From positions 156,001-220,000 of the forward strand of contig JAUJYZ010000255.1 of NCBI GenBank assembly GCA_033675265.1: a stretch of 64,000 bases of DNA. The letters are read 5' to 3'. Shown piece after piece: positions 21,601 to 33,785 of this stretch. A program made the translations under genes and the position numbers. This DNA comes from Actinostola sp. cb2023. Its lineage: Eukaryota; Cnidaria; Anthozoa; Actiniaria; Actinostolidae. How positions within the stretch are numbered: position 1 is the first letter of the stretch; each line of letters opens with the position of its first letter. The notes under the pieces were generated by a model, which was not told where the DNA came from, searched no databases, and worked only from the letters and a program-made list of their open reading frames with translations.

Positions 21601-24600
21601 TTCTTTTGGCACTTAACGACTAAGTTGTAAGTTACACCATCTTAAGTTATAATTCAATAAAGAAAAATCATATAACAGCCCCCTCGGTCTACATAATTGA
21701 CATCATGATATCATACTCAGCCACATCCAATATTTGCTTAATACATACAGAAATGAGAGTTTATGTTCTGATCATAGGTCACTTATGTCCTTGTTAGGTT
21801 AATATGTACCAGTACATGTACATACATGTGTAGATTCATTTTCCTATTAGTAGTAGTTATGGTACTGTGTCAGTTTGTGCTGTGTGGTGACCGTGCCATT
21901 TCCAAGCATTCTGATTGGTTGAGCAATGATTTTGTGCACTGTGATTGGTTGAATAGATTTGTCTTCGATTTCGTACCATGACCATTACTCTGTGCCATAG
22001 GTTTCACACTCATACGAAACTACAGGAGAGAGTTGTAGCCAGAGTGACCATAAATGCATTGTGCAATACGTATTGATTGTTTTAGGACACACTGTTCGAC
22101 TGTTTGGCCAGAAAAAGAAAAATGGCAAGAAATCAGGAGGTGCTGCTCTTGATTTACCTAAAATAAGGAAAAACCCTTTAGTGGAAATTATCGCTGTGAA
22201 TACTGGGTAAGAACAACAAATAATGTTATCCTTAAATTCATCTTTTATCGAATCCAACTTTTCATTCTTTCCAAAAGGCCAAGCCATCGCTTATTCTTTT
22301 CCCCTTATACATATAGGTGTCTAAATCAGTGTACATATTGCAAGACTAAACACGCCAGAGGTGAATTAGGCAGTTATCCACCTGAGGAAATAGTGGCCAG
22401 AGCGAAACAAGCTTTTGACGGTATGATTATTTAAATGGAGGATTAACATGTTGTTGATTAACATTGTATTACTTTCATGAATCATATACTATCAATCCTT
22501 GAATGTGATCGTTCAATCACTTTTCCCCTCTCGTTCTTCCGTCCTTCCTCATTCCCTCCCATCGATCGACCCACCCATCCTTCTACACTCTCTCACTCCC
22601 ATCATTCATTCATCCACCCATCCATCCTTGTATCCTACATCCCACCTATCCATCCTTGTATCCTCCATCCCACCCATCCATCCTTGTTTCCTACATCCCA
22701 CCTATCCATCCTTGTATCCTACATCCCACCCATCCATCCTTGTATCCTACATCCCATCCATCCTTGTATCCTACATCCCACCCATCCATCCTTGTATCCT
22801 ACATCCCACCCATCCATCCTTGTATCCTACATCCCACCCATCCATCCTTGTATCCTACATCCCACCTATCCATCCTTGTATCCTACATCCCACCCATTCA
22901 TCCTTGTATCCTACATCCCACCCATCCATCCTTGTATCCTACATCCCACCCATCCACATCCCATCCATCCTTGTATCCTACATCCCACCCATCCATCCTT
23001 GTATCCTACACATCCCACCCATCCATCCTTGTATCCTACATCCCACCCATCCATCCTTGTATCCTACATCCCCCCCATCCTTGTATCCCATCCCACCCAT
23101 CCATCCTTGTATCCTACATCCCACCCATCCATCCTTGTATCCTACATCCCACCCATCCATCCTTGTATCCTACATCCCACCATCCATCCTTGTATCCTAC
23201 ATCCCACCCATCCATCCTTGTATCCTACATCCCACCCATCCCATCCTTGTATGTATCCTACATCCCACCCATCCATCCTCCCTCCATCTCTCCCATTTAT
23301 GTAAATACTTGAATCTAATCTTACTTAACTTAGTTATCATATCACCATAAACCATGTAAACAACCCTTAGAACATATACTTTATACATTGTAGCACATTA
23401 GTCATGATTATTACTGATTGATACACTATGTTCAGAGGGTGTCGTAGAGATTTGGCTTACATCTGAAGATACTGGTGCATATGGACGTGATATTGGGGAA
23501 TCCCTACCCTCATTGCTATGGCAACTTGTTGAAGTAATTCCTGATGGCGGACGTCTTCGTATTGGTATGACTAATCCACCATACATTCTGGAGCACTTGG
23601 AGGTTAGATAGTCTATATTGCTCTGTGCCCTCTGCACATAAAATGGTTTCAACCTTTTGGGGTGGTGGGAAATGATATTATATGGATGAGATGATGATGA
23701 TGATGGTGATACGTGTGCATAGTGATAATGGTGATGAATAATGATGGCAGGACTGAAAATGATGATGATGACAATTATGATGACAATTATGATGATGATA
23801 ATGATGGTGATAATGGTACATGAAGATGCTGTTGATGATGATGCTGGTGATGATGATGATGGTGCTGACGATGGTGCTGACGATGATGGTGATGATAATG
23901 GTGATGGTGATGATGTTGGTGATTATGGTGATGGTGATAATAATGGTGATGATGATGATGGTGATGATAATAAACTTTATTATACACAGAATTCAAAAAG
24001 TGGTGATGATGGTGATGATAATGATGGTGATGTTGGTACATGAAGATGCTGTTGATGATGATGCTGATGATTATGGTGATGATGATGGTGCTGCTGATGT
24101 TGGTGATGCTGATGCTGGTGATTATGGTGCTGGTGATGATGATGGTAGTGGTTCACTAATAACGATACTCTTGTGAGTAAATAATAATTTATAGATAATT
24201 ATCGTCTTTCTATTGATGTCATCAGGAAATGGCTAAAATTCTAAACCATCCAAAAGTCTACTCATTTCTTCACGTTCCTGTCCAAAGTGGATCTGACAAT
24301 GTTCTTGCTGACATGAAAAGAGAATATTTTGTGGAAGACTTCCATCGTGTAGTAGACTTCTTACGAGAGAGGTACGTAGAGTAGTGCTACATCATGTAGT
24401 CTTCCTGTAAGCCTTCAGAATTCATACAAGTCCAGGTCAAGGGACAATAAGAGTAAATGAACATTTGTCCCCACAACCTCACCTGTGTGTCTGCTTTCTG
24501 GGTACACATTATGTATCAGTACTACTGACAGTTGCCAGCATATTTGTCCCCACAACCTCACCTGTGTGTCTGCTTTCTGGGTACACATTATGTATCAGTA

Positions 24601-27188
24601 CTACTGACAGTTGTCAGCATATTTGTCCCCACAACCTCACCTGTGTGTCTGCTTTCTGGGTACACATTATGTATCAGTACTACTGACAGTTGCCAGCATA
24701 TTTGTCCCCACAACCTCACCTGTGTGTCTGCTTTCTGGGTACACATTATGTATCAGTACTACTGACAGTTGTCAGCATATTTGTCCCCACAACCTCACCT
24801 GTGTGTCTGCTTTCTGGGTACACATTATGTATCAGTACTACTGACAGTTGCCAGCATATTCGTCCTCGATTTATGTTTGAGTTACTATTACATGTATGTG
24901 TACTACGTATGTACGTCCATTGTGCTACGTGTGCATCCAGTGTACATCTATCCTACTAATAATAATAATATAATAATAATAATAATAATAATCAATATAT
25001 CAGTAGAACACTATCACGTGTGTTCTTTTTCAAGCTAAGCTCTACCACAGGAAGCCCATCCATAACATTATTTATCCTGTGTTGTCTTGTAATTTTAGGG
25101 TCCCTTATGTTACCATAGCAACAGATCTTATATGTGGATTTCCTACCGAGACTGCAGAGGATTTCCAGAAGACGATGGAGTTAGTAGACAAGTATCGATT
25201 TCCAAGTCTATTTATTAATCAATTTTACCCCAGACCAGGGACGCCTGCTGCACGTATGAAGCGACTTCCAACGGAAGAGGTAACGCGTGACATCAAGAAG
25301 TAACGCAACGCATCACACAATAACTTTGCGTAGCGTTTCATAGTGCATAGACGTAATGCAACGCGTCACACAATAACCTTACGTAGCGTTTCATAGTTCT
25401 AAGACGTAATGCAACACGTTTGCGCAAAGACGTTACGTAGCACTAAGATTATATTTTGTTCCTCCATTTTCAAATGTCTCATCTCTGCTTTAGTACTATG
25501 ACACCATCAGTGTTTTTCGAGACGCAACGTAGCGCAATGCGTTTACACAAAGACGTTACGTAGCGTTTCCTAGTACTAAGACGTAATGCAACACGTTTAC
25601 GCAAAGACGTTAGCACTAAGACGTAGCGCAATGCGTTTACGCAAAGACGTTACGTATTGTTTCGTAGTACTAAGACGTATTACAACACGTTTACGTAAAT
25701 ATGTTACGTATCGTTTCGTAGTACTAAGACGTAACGTAACGCGTCAACAAGAAAACGGATGGATTGCAACACTAGCGATGAATGAATGATTCATTTCTAG
25801 ACACATTTCTAGACACATTTCATACATTCTTTTCCTGCTGAGTTGTTGTGACCGTCTGTCGCACGCTTTGACTCTACCTTCATGTTTGCTACTTAGGACT
25901 GAGAAATCTGGGAGGCAGCGGGTGGGGGCGTGATTTTACATGCTTCATTGTGCACAGAAAACTGATTTTGTTCCTCCATTTTCAAAGGTCTCATCTCTGG
26001 AGAACGTTTTCGAATGTATGCTTAGTACGATGAAAACCATCAGTGTTTTCGATCGTTTTAGTATGGATGCAAGGCGTCGAAATGTGTGTGTTTACAAACC
26101 GGAGATCGCATTAGTGTAGACGTGGCCTAGATTTCTGTGGTTTGACCCTAGATTTCTGTGGTTTGACCCTCTGCGTGGCTTCATTCTATGTGTTGTTTGT
26201 GTTGTAGGTGAAGAAGAGGTCGCGTGAAGTTTCCAAGCTTTTTCACTCGTATACCACGTATGATCTCAAGGTAATCGGCCTTAATGTCCATTTGTTCATC
26301 CATTCGATTGTCCCTGACAATGACAATGATTTTGTATGTGCCATATTTACATTCTAAAAATTGAACGTCTAGTGGGCACAGGTTAACTGTAATAACCACA
26401 AGGCTAAATTACACAGTTAACCATTCATTTCACAGTATTTCTTTCCTTTCATTTATTCATCCTCTTTTCATTTCATTTATTCACTCATTCTGTATTTCTT
26501 TCTTTCATTCATCATTATTATTCTTTCTTTCTTTCTTTCTCTCTTTCTTTCTTCTTTCTTCTTTCTTTCTTTCTCTTCTTCTTTCTTTCATTCTTTCTTT
26601 TTCTTCTTTTCTCCCTTTCTTTTCATTCATTCTTTCTTTTTTCTTTCTTTTTCTTTCTTTCTTTCTTCTTTCTTTCTTTCTTTCTTTTCTTTCTCCCTTT
26701 CTTTTTCTTTTTTCTTTTCTTTCTTTCTTTCTCTCTTTCTTTCTTTCATTCATTCTTTCTTTCTTTCTCCCTTTCTTTCTTTCATTCTTTCTTTCTTTCT
26801 TTCTCCCTTTCTTTCATTCATTCATTCTTTCTCCCTTTCTTTTCATTTTTTCTTTCTTTCTCTTTCTTTCATTTTCTTTCTTTCTCTTTTTCATTCATTC
26901 ATTCTTTCTTTCTCCCTTTCTTTCTTTCTTTCTTTTTTTCTTTTCTCTTTTTCTTTCTTCTTTTTCTTTCATTCATTTTCTTTCTTTTCTTTCTTTCTTT
27001 CTTTCTTTTCTTCTTTCTTTCTTTTTTTTCTTTTTCTTTCTTTTCATTTTCTTTTCTTTCTTTCTTTCATTCATTTTCTCTTTCTTTCATTTTCTTTTCT
27101 TTCTTTCTTCTTTTCTCTTCTCTTTTTCATTCATTCTTTCTTCTTTCTTTCTTTCTTTCATTCATTTTCTTTTCCTTTCTTTCTTTCT

Positions 27189-27221
<33 letters not shown>

Positions 27222-27396
27222 TTTCTTTCTTTCTTTCTTCTTTCATTTTTTTCTTTCTTTCTTTCTTTCTCTTTCTTTCATTTTCATTCTTTCTCCCTTT
27301 CTTTCTTTCTTTCTTCTTTCTTTCATTTCTTTCTTTCTTTCTCCCTTTCTTTCATTCATTCATTCTTTCTCCCTTTCTTTCATTCATTCTTTCTCC

Positions 27397-27444
<48 letters not shown>

Positions 27445-28722
27445 TTTCTTTCATTCATTCATTCTTTCTTTCTTTCTTTTTCATTCTTTCTTTCTTTCTC
27501 CCTTTCTTTCATTCATTCATTCTTTCTCCCTTTCTTTTTCTTTCTTTCTTTCTTTCTCTTCTTTCTTTTTCATTCTTTCTTTTCTCTTTCTTTCATTCAT
27601 TCTTCATTCTTTTCTTTCTTTCTTTTTTTCTTTCTCTCTTTCTCTTTCTTTCTTTCTCTTTCTTTCTCTCTCTTTCTCTCTCACTTTCTTTCTCTTTCTT
27701 TTCTCATTCTTTCTTTTTCTTTCTCTCTTTCTCACTTTCTTTCTTTCTTCTCCTATTTTCTAACGCCAACGTGTTAATATGACTAGGTGGGCTGGTGTCA
27801 AGATATACTGATCACCGAGAAATCGCACGATGGTATTCACTATGTTGGACACAACAAATCCTACGATCAGGTCAGCAATCTCTTGGTAGACGAACATACG
27901 GACAGACAGACATTCAAGCAGACAGAGACAGACAGACAAACACAATGACAATGAATGAACTTTATTTGACTCAGAATTCCATCAATTACAAAGTAATTGC
28001 TTTTCAGGAAAGCTGAGTTTAAAAGAGTAAAAATTACAGACACAGATTGACAGACAGACACAGACAGACAGACAAACACAGACAGACAGACAAACACAGA
28101 CAGACAAAGACAGACAGACAGACAAACACAGACAGACAGACAAACACAGACAGACAGACAAACACAGACAGACAAAGACAGACAGACAAACACAGACAGA
28201 CAGACAAAGACAGACAGACAAACACAGACAGACAGACAAACACAGACAGACAGACAAACACAGATAGACAGGCACTGACAGACAGACACAGACAGACAGA
28301 CACTGACAGACAGGCACAGGCTGACAGTCACAGGCAGACAGACAGGCACAGACAGACAGACAGATGTGAGAATATAATTGGGCTCCCTGTGTATGTAATA
28401 ACCAAACTTGTCGTCTTCACAGGTCCTGGTAAGGATGGACGAAGGTGACTTTATGGGTAAAATAATCCAAGCACAAATCACGTCATCAGGGAAGCACTTC
28501 CTGATTGGTACAGTACAAACACAAGCAGACGTACTCTCGCCTGGACTAGTTGAGCCGCTACCCAAGGGCGCGGTCAGCGGTATGAAAATGGAAAGCGTGA
28601 CCACGATCAGTAACGCAAGCTCTGATTCTACCCATAAGTGGATTAAGATTGGAATTTTTATCTTGTTTGTTGCGGTGATTTTGGACATTGTTAAAGTTGG
28701 TTGGTCATGGGCGCATAGTTGA
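18692..28722 (+). CDS. CDKAL1: CDKAL1, threonylcarbamoyladenosine tRNA methylthiotransferase
   Basis: Radical-SAM enzyme that adds a methylthio group to t6A37 of tRNA-Lys(UUU), giving ms2t6A; in animals it is anchored in the ER membrane. Eleven exons with consistent phases and GT..AG borders: 18692-18965, 20003-20184, 21413-21461, 22086-22206, 22317-22420, 23436-23602, 24226-24371, 25099-25279, 26208-26270, 27787-27870, 28423-28722. The product is 556 aa (human about 579). The N-terminal MTTase domain has cluster cysteines C69 ([11 protein letters not shown]), C105 ([11 protein letters not shown]) and C134 (AGCVSQ). The radical-[11 protein letters not shown] is at 210-217, followed by [15 protein letters not shown] and [21 protein letters not shown]-like region starts near residue 430. 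A hydrophobic tail, about 532-549 ([18 protein letters not shown]), is the membrane anchor. All key residues are present and it looks functional. Several introns hold their own tandem array. Confidence 0.97.
19096..19450. mobile_element. long near-perfect inverted repeat (foldback element)
   Basis: The ends GTACCCTGGTTCCAGAGG and its complement enclose arms of about 165 bp meeting at a short centre near 19,265 (GATTGGTCGATT / AATCGACCAA). ACAAAGCCTCTGGTCGTAGC and GCTACGACCAGAGGCTTTGT are an example of the pairing, and AGAGGCTTTGTC also occurs near both ends. It lies in CDKAL1 intron 1. Confidence 0.85.
19527..19720. mobile_element. foldback element, TATGAGTGGGAAA family
   Basis: It begins CATATGAGTGGGAAACC and contains AACCAATCAGAATGCTTGG, then CCATAACTTCCC. 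The same element in the opposite orientation is at 21,845-22,025 and another copy at 60,005-60,170. It lies in CDKAL1 intron 1. Confidence 0.65.
19720..19985. repeat. (ATC)n microsatellite
   Basis: Imperfect CATCAT/CACCAT tract directly upstream of CDKAL1 exon 2. Open frames through it continue into the exon but are not coding there. Confidence 0.9.
20235..20320. repeat. GC palindrome followed by (GTA)n
   Basis: CTCGGGCCCAGGCCGCAGGC is followed at once by GGCCGCCCGAG, a short hairpin, then about nine TAG/GTA units. It may be the end of a dispersed element. CDKAL1 intron 2. Confidence 0.5.
21070..21340. mobile_element. foldback element, TTGCATAATCGTTGTCGGG arms
   Basis: TTGCATAATCGTTGTCGGGT near 21,072 pairs with ACCCGACAACGATTATGCAA near 21,316. 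The arms extend with TGAAAATCAT / ATGATTTTCA. CDKAL1 intron 2. Confidence 0.65.
21845..22025. mobile_element. foldback element, TATGAGTGGGAAA family, inverted copy
   Basis: It contains CCAAGCATTCTGATTGGTTG, then GTGATTGGTTGAATAGA, then CACTCATACGAAAC at the right end. It is the reverse-orientation relative of 19,527-19,720. CDKAL1 intron 3, ending about 60 bp before exon 4. Confidence 0.65.
22590..23290. repeat. 28-bp minisatellite, about 23 units
   Basis: The unit TGTATCCTACATCCCACCCA + TCCATCCT repeats with few changes in CDKAL1 intron 5. Long open frames here ([13 protein letters not shown] repeats) exist only because the unit lacks stops. Confidence 0.95.
23690..24165. repeat. (GAT/GGT)n microsatellite
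   Basis: GATGATGGTGAT-type tract with an internal duplication (ACATGAAGATGCTGTTGATG at about 23,818 and 24,039). CDKAL1 intron 6. Confidence 0.9.
24457..24858. repeat. 79-bp tandem repeat, five copies
   Basis: Copies begin near CATTTGTCCCCACAACCTCA and end ACTGACAGTTGCCAG or GTCAG, nearly identical and alternating by one base. CDKAL1 intron 7. Confidence 0.95.
25285..25750. repeat. degenerate tandem repeat rich in ACGTAGCG / TTACGTA palindromes
   Basis: Words such as GACGTAATGCAACACGTTT, GCGCAATGCGTTTACGCAAA and GTTACGTAGCGTTTC recur in about 55-bp periods. TTACGTA and GTAACGC-type self-complementary pieces give hairpin potential. It starts right after the donor of CDKAL1 exon 8. Confidence 0.7.
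26430..27755. repeat. 1.3-kb polypyrimidine array (CTTT/CATT)n
   Basis: Almost pure CTTTC/CATTC/CTCCC sequence on the plus strand. It ends about 30 bp before the acceptor of CDKAL1 exon 10, so that exon has an extreme polypyrimidine tract. Mirror-repeat stretches could form triplex DNA. Confidence 0.95.
27895..28365. repeat. (CAGA)n array with CAAACACAGA variants
   Basis: CAGACAGACAGACAAACACA-type units, interrupted near 27,945-28,035 by non-repeat sequence. CDKAL1 intron 10. Minus-strand readings (SVCLCLSV repeats) are artefacts. Confidence 0.92.
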
Positions 28723-28799
28723 AATATACCGTCACGATCTACTGCTGTATTGCGTGATACATTAATATTACGTCAGAATAATTAGTACATTGTAAAGCA

Positions 28800-28995
28800 C
28801 AGGGCCCGGGTTAATGCTAACCCATGGTTAAAATAGCTAACCTAGGGTAAAATATTAAGAATTTTAATAGTGTTAAAACACTAGGTTAGCGATTTAAAGA
28901 GGGTGACGCGTGACAGCTTACGCCAATGACCTGTGGCCCTCTATCTGGATGCCATCCCCGGGTTAGCGTTCGCTTTCGAACAACCGGGCCCAGAG
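28800..28995. mobile_element. palindromic element, GGGCCCGG ends, with inserted repeat
   Basis: The left end AGGGCCCGGGTTAATGCTAA and right end TTCGAACAACCGGGCCCAG match the family at 17,732-17,836. Inside is AGAGGGTGACGCGTGACAGC + CTGTGGCCCTCTATCTGG, a piece of the repeat also found at 29,275 and 51.6-53.0 kb, so the insertions are nested. Confidence 0.7.
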
Positions 28996-29214
28996 CAAGG
29001 AAGTTCCATTCGCATCTATCAACGCAACGCTCTGTACGAAGGGAGCAATAGGAAGACAGAGGGAGGGGTACCCAAGATAGATAGGTAGAGCGTGGCCACC
29101 CAGATATCAAAATTTAAACCTTACCTCGGTTTAAAGTTACCATGGAAACAGCCCATACTAGGGGCGTACTCAGACTCACTGTCCTGTCGTTACACCGTGG
29201 CACGGTATTATTAT

Positions 29215-29400
29215 TATTATTATCATCATCATCATCATCATCATCATTATTATTATTATTATAAATGACTTTATTTAGAGAGGGTGACACGCTTACGCCA
29301 ATGACCTGTGGCCCTCTATCTGGATGCCATCTATATGGATGCCCTCTATATGGATGCCCTCTATATGGATGCCCTCTATCTGGATGCCATCTATCTGGGG
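29215..29400. repeat. (TTA/ATC)n and ATGGATGCCCTCT tandem repeat
   Basis: Trinucleotide tract, then GACTTTATTTAGAGAGGGTG (dispersed repeat), then about five copies of an 18-bp unit (TATATGGATGCCCTC). Confidence 0.8.
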
Positions 29401-29506
29401 TACCACCCTGATTAATTTATTACTAATTGTGATGAAAACATCCCTAAGGCTTGATTAACCATGTTTCTAGTATATCTATATATTTTGTCACGTGCTACCC
29501 TCGATA

Positions 29507-29512
29507 AATAAA
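29507..29512 (+). terminator. possible CDKAL1 poly(A) signal
   Basis: AATAAA (in TCGATAAATAAAGTC) about 785 bp after the CDKAL1 stop. It may instead belong to a dispersed repeat that ends the same way. No cleavage-site evidence. Confidence 0.3.
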
Positions 29513-30154
29513 GTCTATTTCATTCAGTAGTGCTGAAATAAAGTGTTGGTGGCCGTGCATTATTACTTTCGCTCAAAGGCTAATCACACTAATCCTAGGC
29601 CCTGTAGTCTGACATAAGCACGTTCTTGAGAGCTTGAAATGGAAATATTGACGGAGGATTTAAGGATTATCTTAGTATGCAAAACGCCTGAAGAACAACA
29701 ACAAACTACAGGAAGGAAAGAACTGTCAACAGTCAATGGTGGTTATTACCCTTGGTGATAAGAACGATGTCAGGAATTCTTGTTGTAAGGACATGTCGTG
29801 AAACAGTTTAGAATCGACGGCGAATGAGACTGAATGGGCTTGCTGTTAGGTCATTGACTGGGAACTAACTGATCCTAATATATTAGAGTTTGAGGCCACA
29901 TGTTTATTCACCTCGCTGTTGTAGTTACTTGCTTGCCTACTCTAGAAAGCAATGGGTGGTGGAAACTAGCTAGGGGTGGGTACTAGAGAACATGGCTGAG
30001 CCTTTCTCTTCCCCTGAGAACTGTCACAGAAATCCTTCCTAAAATATCAAATAAACAATAAATGCATTGCAAAGTGCTTTACTTCTATTGGTTAGAAAGT
30101 GAGGAATGATTTTAACCTTCTTTCACACTCCATGTCATGTTTATTGCTGTTTAT

Positions 30155-30255
30155 GTAGCCTGCGTAGCCGGGAGCAAAAAGGGTGGGAAGGGGAGGGGCG
30201 GAGACCCCTTTCCGAACCCTTTCGAACCCCATTTGAGCCGCTACGCAGGCTACTC
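30155..30255. repeat. inverted repeat TAGCCTGCGTAGC / GCTACGCAGGCTA
   Basis: Thirteen-base arms about 75 bp apart enclose a purine-rich interior (GGGTGGGAAGGGGAGGGGCG). Probably a short foldback element. Confidence 0.6.
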
Positions 30256-30374
30256 AAAAATACTCTCCTTTGTTTGTCTGTTTGTTTCTTTCTGGTTTTG
30301 TTTCAGTTTGCGCGCGCAACCATGCACCTATAGAACAGCTGCACACTGATACACGCGCGCGTTTCCAAACGGTG

Positions 30375-30985
30375 TACACGATGTCGTCGTGGTGAACACG
30401 ATTGTCGTCGCGCGGTGTACACGATGTCGTCGAGGTGAACACGATTGTCGTCGCGCGGTGTACACGATGTCGTCGCGGTGTACACGATGTCGTCGCGGTG
30501 TATACGATGTCGCGGTGTACACGATGTCGTCGCGGTGTACACGATGTCGTCGCGGTGTACACGATGTCGTCGCGGTGTACACGATGTGTCGCGGTGTACA
30601 CGTCGTCGCGGTGTACACGATGTCGTCGCGGTGTACACGATGTCGCGGTGTACACGATGTCGTCGCGGTGTACACGATGTCGTCGCGGTGTACACGATGT
30701 CGTCGCGGTGTACACGATGTCGTCGCGGTGTACACGATGTCGTCGCGGTGTACACGATGTCGTCGCGGTGTACACGATGTCGTCGGTGTACACGTCGTCG
30801 CGGTGTACACGATGTCGTCGCGGTGTACACGATGTCGTCGCGGTGTACAAGATTGTCGTCGCGGTGTACACGATGTCGTCGCGGTGTACACGATGTCGTC
30901 GCGCGGTGTACACGATGTCGTCGCGCGGTGTACACGATTGTCGTCGCGGTGTACACGACGTCGTCGCGGTGTACACGATGTACAC
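30375..30985. repeat. 20-bp CpG-rich minisatellite, about 30 units
   Basis: The unit GTCGTCGCGGTGTACACGAT contains the palindrome GTGTACAC and four CpGs. Some units lose GTC or gain GCG/T. All frames on both strands stay open because the unit has no stop codon in any phase; none is a gene. Confidence 0.95.
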
Positions 30986-31399
30986 TAAAGGTCAGCATTT
31001 CAGCTATTCCTATCTTTCACCTGCCCTGAATCTCTGTTCCTTTTCCGTCTGCTTGTTGTCGTAATTCGTTAACCATGTAATTGGTGTGTACCAGCAGGGG
31101 GTCTATGTAATGAGAAACCCCCTCCCCCCTCTTGTAATGGATGCGTACAGAAAACCAACGAATTGGGTGTTTCTTGGTGCTACAGTCTGCATTGTATTCT
31201 TGGTTAGGTTTCTTTGTATGCAGGGTATTGTTTTGGTTCAAGTTCATTCTTCTCGTTCTTTGTGTTCATTGTCTAACGTCATCTGGTGTTCTGCAACACC
31301 AAGAAACCTCCAACGAATTAAACAAATAAAATAAACAAATAATCGAATATAATATATACAATGACTAGTATAATATTAAATAAAAATATGAACTATATA

Positions 31400-31840
31400 A
31401 ATATATTAACTAATAAATGAGAACGGGAATAATGAATGGTTAAGAATGGAATAATGAATGGTTAAGAATGGAATAATGAATGGTTAAGAATGGAATAATG
31501 AATGTTTAAGAATGGAATAATGAATGGTTAAGAATGGAATAATGAATGTTTAAGAATGGAATAATGAATGGTTAACAATGGAATAATGAATGTTTAAGAA
31601 TGGAATAATGAATGTTTAAGAATGGAATAATGAATGTTTAAGAATGGAATAATGAATGTTTAAGAATGGAATAATGAATGGTTAAGAATGGAATAATGAA
31701 TGGTTAAGAATGGAATAATGAATGGTTAAGAATGGAATAATGAATGGTTAACAATGGAATAATGAATGGTTAAGAATGGAATAATGAATGGTTAACAATG
31801 GAATAATGAATGGTTAACAATGGAATAATAAATGAATGAT
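31400..31840. repeat. 22-bp minisatellite, about 19 units
   Basis: The unit GGAATAATGAATGGTTAAGA + AT, with GGTT/GTTT and AAGA/AACA variants. The single-base variants are interspersed, so neighbouring units are not uniformly homogenised. Confidence 0.92.
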
Positions 31841-33785
31841 TAAAGCTTCTTTTTTTTTAAAAGTGAGATTACGAAACCGGCAGATATGCAGAGTCCGGTT
31901 TCAGGCCAAATCCATGCATGATATACTGGACTCCATAACACACCTTATATAGTACACCCTAATTCCATTGTGTTCTTTTGTTTTCATATAATACCACTCT
32001 AGAAAACTGTATTAAGACAAAGAAATAAACAATAACATCCATCATACTGCACACCAGTCATTAATAGGAATAAACACGATGTGTTGACGTCATAGCTTCA
32101 CTACCGTATTTGTCGAACAATCTCAGTCTCAAGAGCTAGTATTTTTAGCCGACCTTCCTTAATGGAGTCAAGATCTTTCGTTCTCTTTGACTTCCCATCC
32201 GTAATAGTTTCATGTAGCATTTCCACAAAGGTCGCACCATTCATCAGCACGACATGATGTTTTTATAAACATTTCCTGTTCGTGACAGCAGTAACGGTGC
32301 GTGACAGACGTGACAGTATTTACGTGTACAATAATGTTGTCTTGGCCTATAAAGAAGACACTTTAATTTCAAAACCTCTGGATAACATTTGTCTTTTTAT
32401 GGATTCTATTTTATTCGGTAATTTCTGTATTGTGGTGTTTGTGTTTATTTGTCGTGGCAAATCCATAAATCGCCTGGGGGGCGTGGGGAGGTATTGTCAG
32501 TATTCAGCCTGTCATTGTTATTTGACCTACAATAGGTTTAACCTCAAGCCATCAAAGTAAATCATCCCTGAACACCAACGAATTGTCCTCACAGGATCGC
32601 TGACTGAACGTGACTTCTTCATACTTAAGGTGAGCGAATTAAACTTTATGATAGTGAAAGGAACTGAGTCGAGAGCTGATGGGATTAATACGTTCGTATA
32701 GTCACATCAAGTGCCTCGTAGAGAGACTCTAGAGATCCACAGAGACATGCAATCATGATACTGTTGAGAAGCGGAATGTTTCTCAAACAGCTTGGTTTAT
32801 GGTATGCCCTCTTCAGTAACCCGAACACATGGATCACACCTCTACAAGTCATGATCTATATCACTCGTTTCGTGTGTTAATAGGGGAACTGTGTTCCTCT
32901 TCGAGTTGTGTGTAAGGAGTTATTTATTTTATTAGGTTCCATGTCAAATGAGACATTTTAAAAGCGGCATTTCATCTGCACTGTTGGTGTTATCTGTAAA
33001 CTTGGATTATCATATCTGGTTATCTCGACAAAACTATTGACACAAATTCAACGTCTTTGATGATTTTACAACTCATCTGCTCATCTTCCCAAACAAAAGT
33101 CCTATTAAATTGCAGCAACTTTACGAGGTTTACATTCACCATAACATCGATAAATACTAATAGATTATCCAATAACAATAACACACTTCAAATGACGTCA
33201 TAGGATAGTGTTGTCGGAGCTCCTGAGGCTCGTAATCTACATACTTTACTTCCCAAGAATTAGATCAAGCTCGCTGGGTGATAAATATAAATACACTCTA
33301 ACTTTAGCTAACTGTTTGGCCATGGGAGACAGTCGATATCATACACTGAGATATAATGACCAAAGCGCCTCAAGGGGCGTCTAGATGTTGGAGGGGAGGG
33401 GTAGGCGAAAGGTCATGGTGGCTGACGATGTGTTCAGTGCTGTAAACTGGAATGCTTAGCTCTGGAAGGTGTACTAAAGAAAGTACAGTATCCGCGAAGG
33501 TAAACAAATAGCCGATAATTAACTGCGCGAACAAGAGAAGCTCCTTATGATGACTACGGATATTATATCTGTCAGGTTAATCTCTCTAGAGTCACGTAAA
33601 GCCCTGTAATGAATATCTAGTTTGTTTGTTTGCAAAACCTCTTATTAACGACCATTCCGTGGATACGACCAGCTGACAGACCGACCAATGAATCTGCGAC
33701 TAGCTGGAACAGTTGTATCATATTTTGTGCAATTTTTTTGTGTACAACAGCGTTCATAATCAGATGACTGCCAGCTCGTACGGTA
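31840..33785. other. spacer with no supported gene
   Basis: Unique-looking AT-rich sequence. A 92-codon open stretch (32282-32560) has no recognisable similarity, splice context or upstream start context, and I do not call it. Confidence 0.4.

Noticed and set aside
22590..23290. CRISPR array, suggested by regular 28-bp repeats
   Set aside because: Units are contiguous with no unique spacers, in an animal intron; the same holds for the other arrays.
22477..23350. Three overlapping 200-280 codon frames rich in His, Pro, Ser, Tyr
   Set aside because: All lie in a 28-bp minisatellite inside a CDKAL1 intron; open in every frame because the unit lacks stops.
24465..25038. Five overlapping 73-89 codon frames with identical repeated peptides
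   Set aside because: Translations of a 79-bp tandem repeat in CDKAL1 intron 7.
27867..28688. 273-codon minus-strand Cys/Leu/Ser/Val frame
   Set aside because: Reverse reading of a (CAGA)n array and of the last CDKAL1 exon.
30254..31064. Six overlapping open frames on both strands (VHRDDIVYTATT, RCTRCRRGVHDV)
   Set aside because: Artefacts of a 20-bp stop-free minisatellite.
32282..32560. 92-codon open frame in the RERE-upstream spacer
   Set aside because: No recognisable domain, splice partners or start context; expected by chance in this length of spacer.
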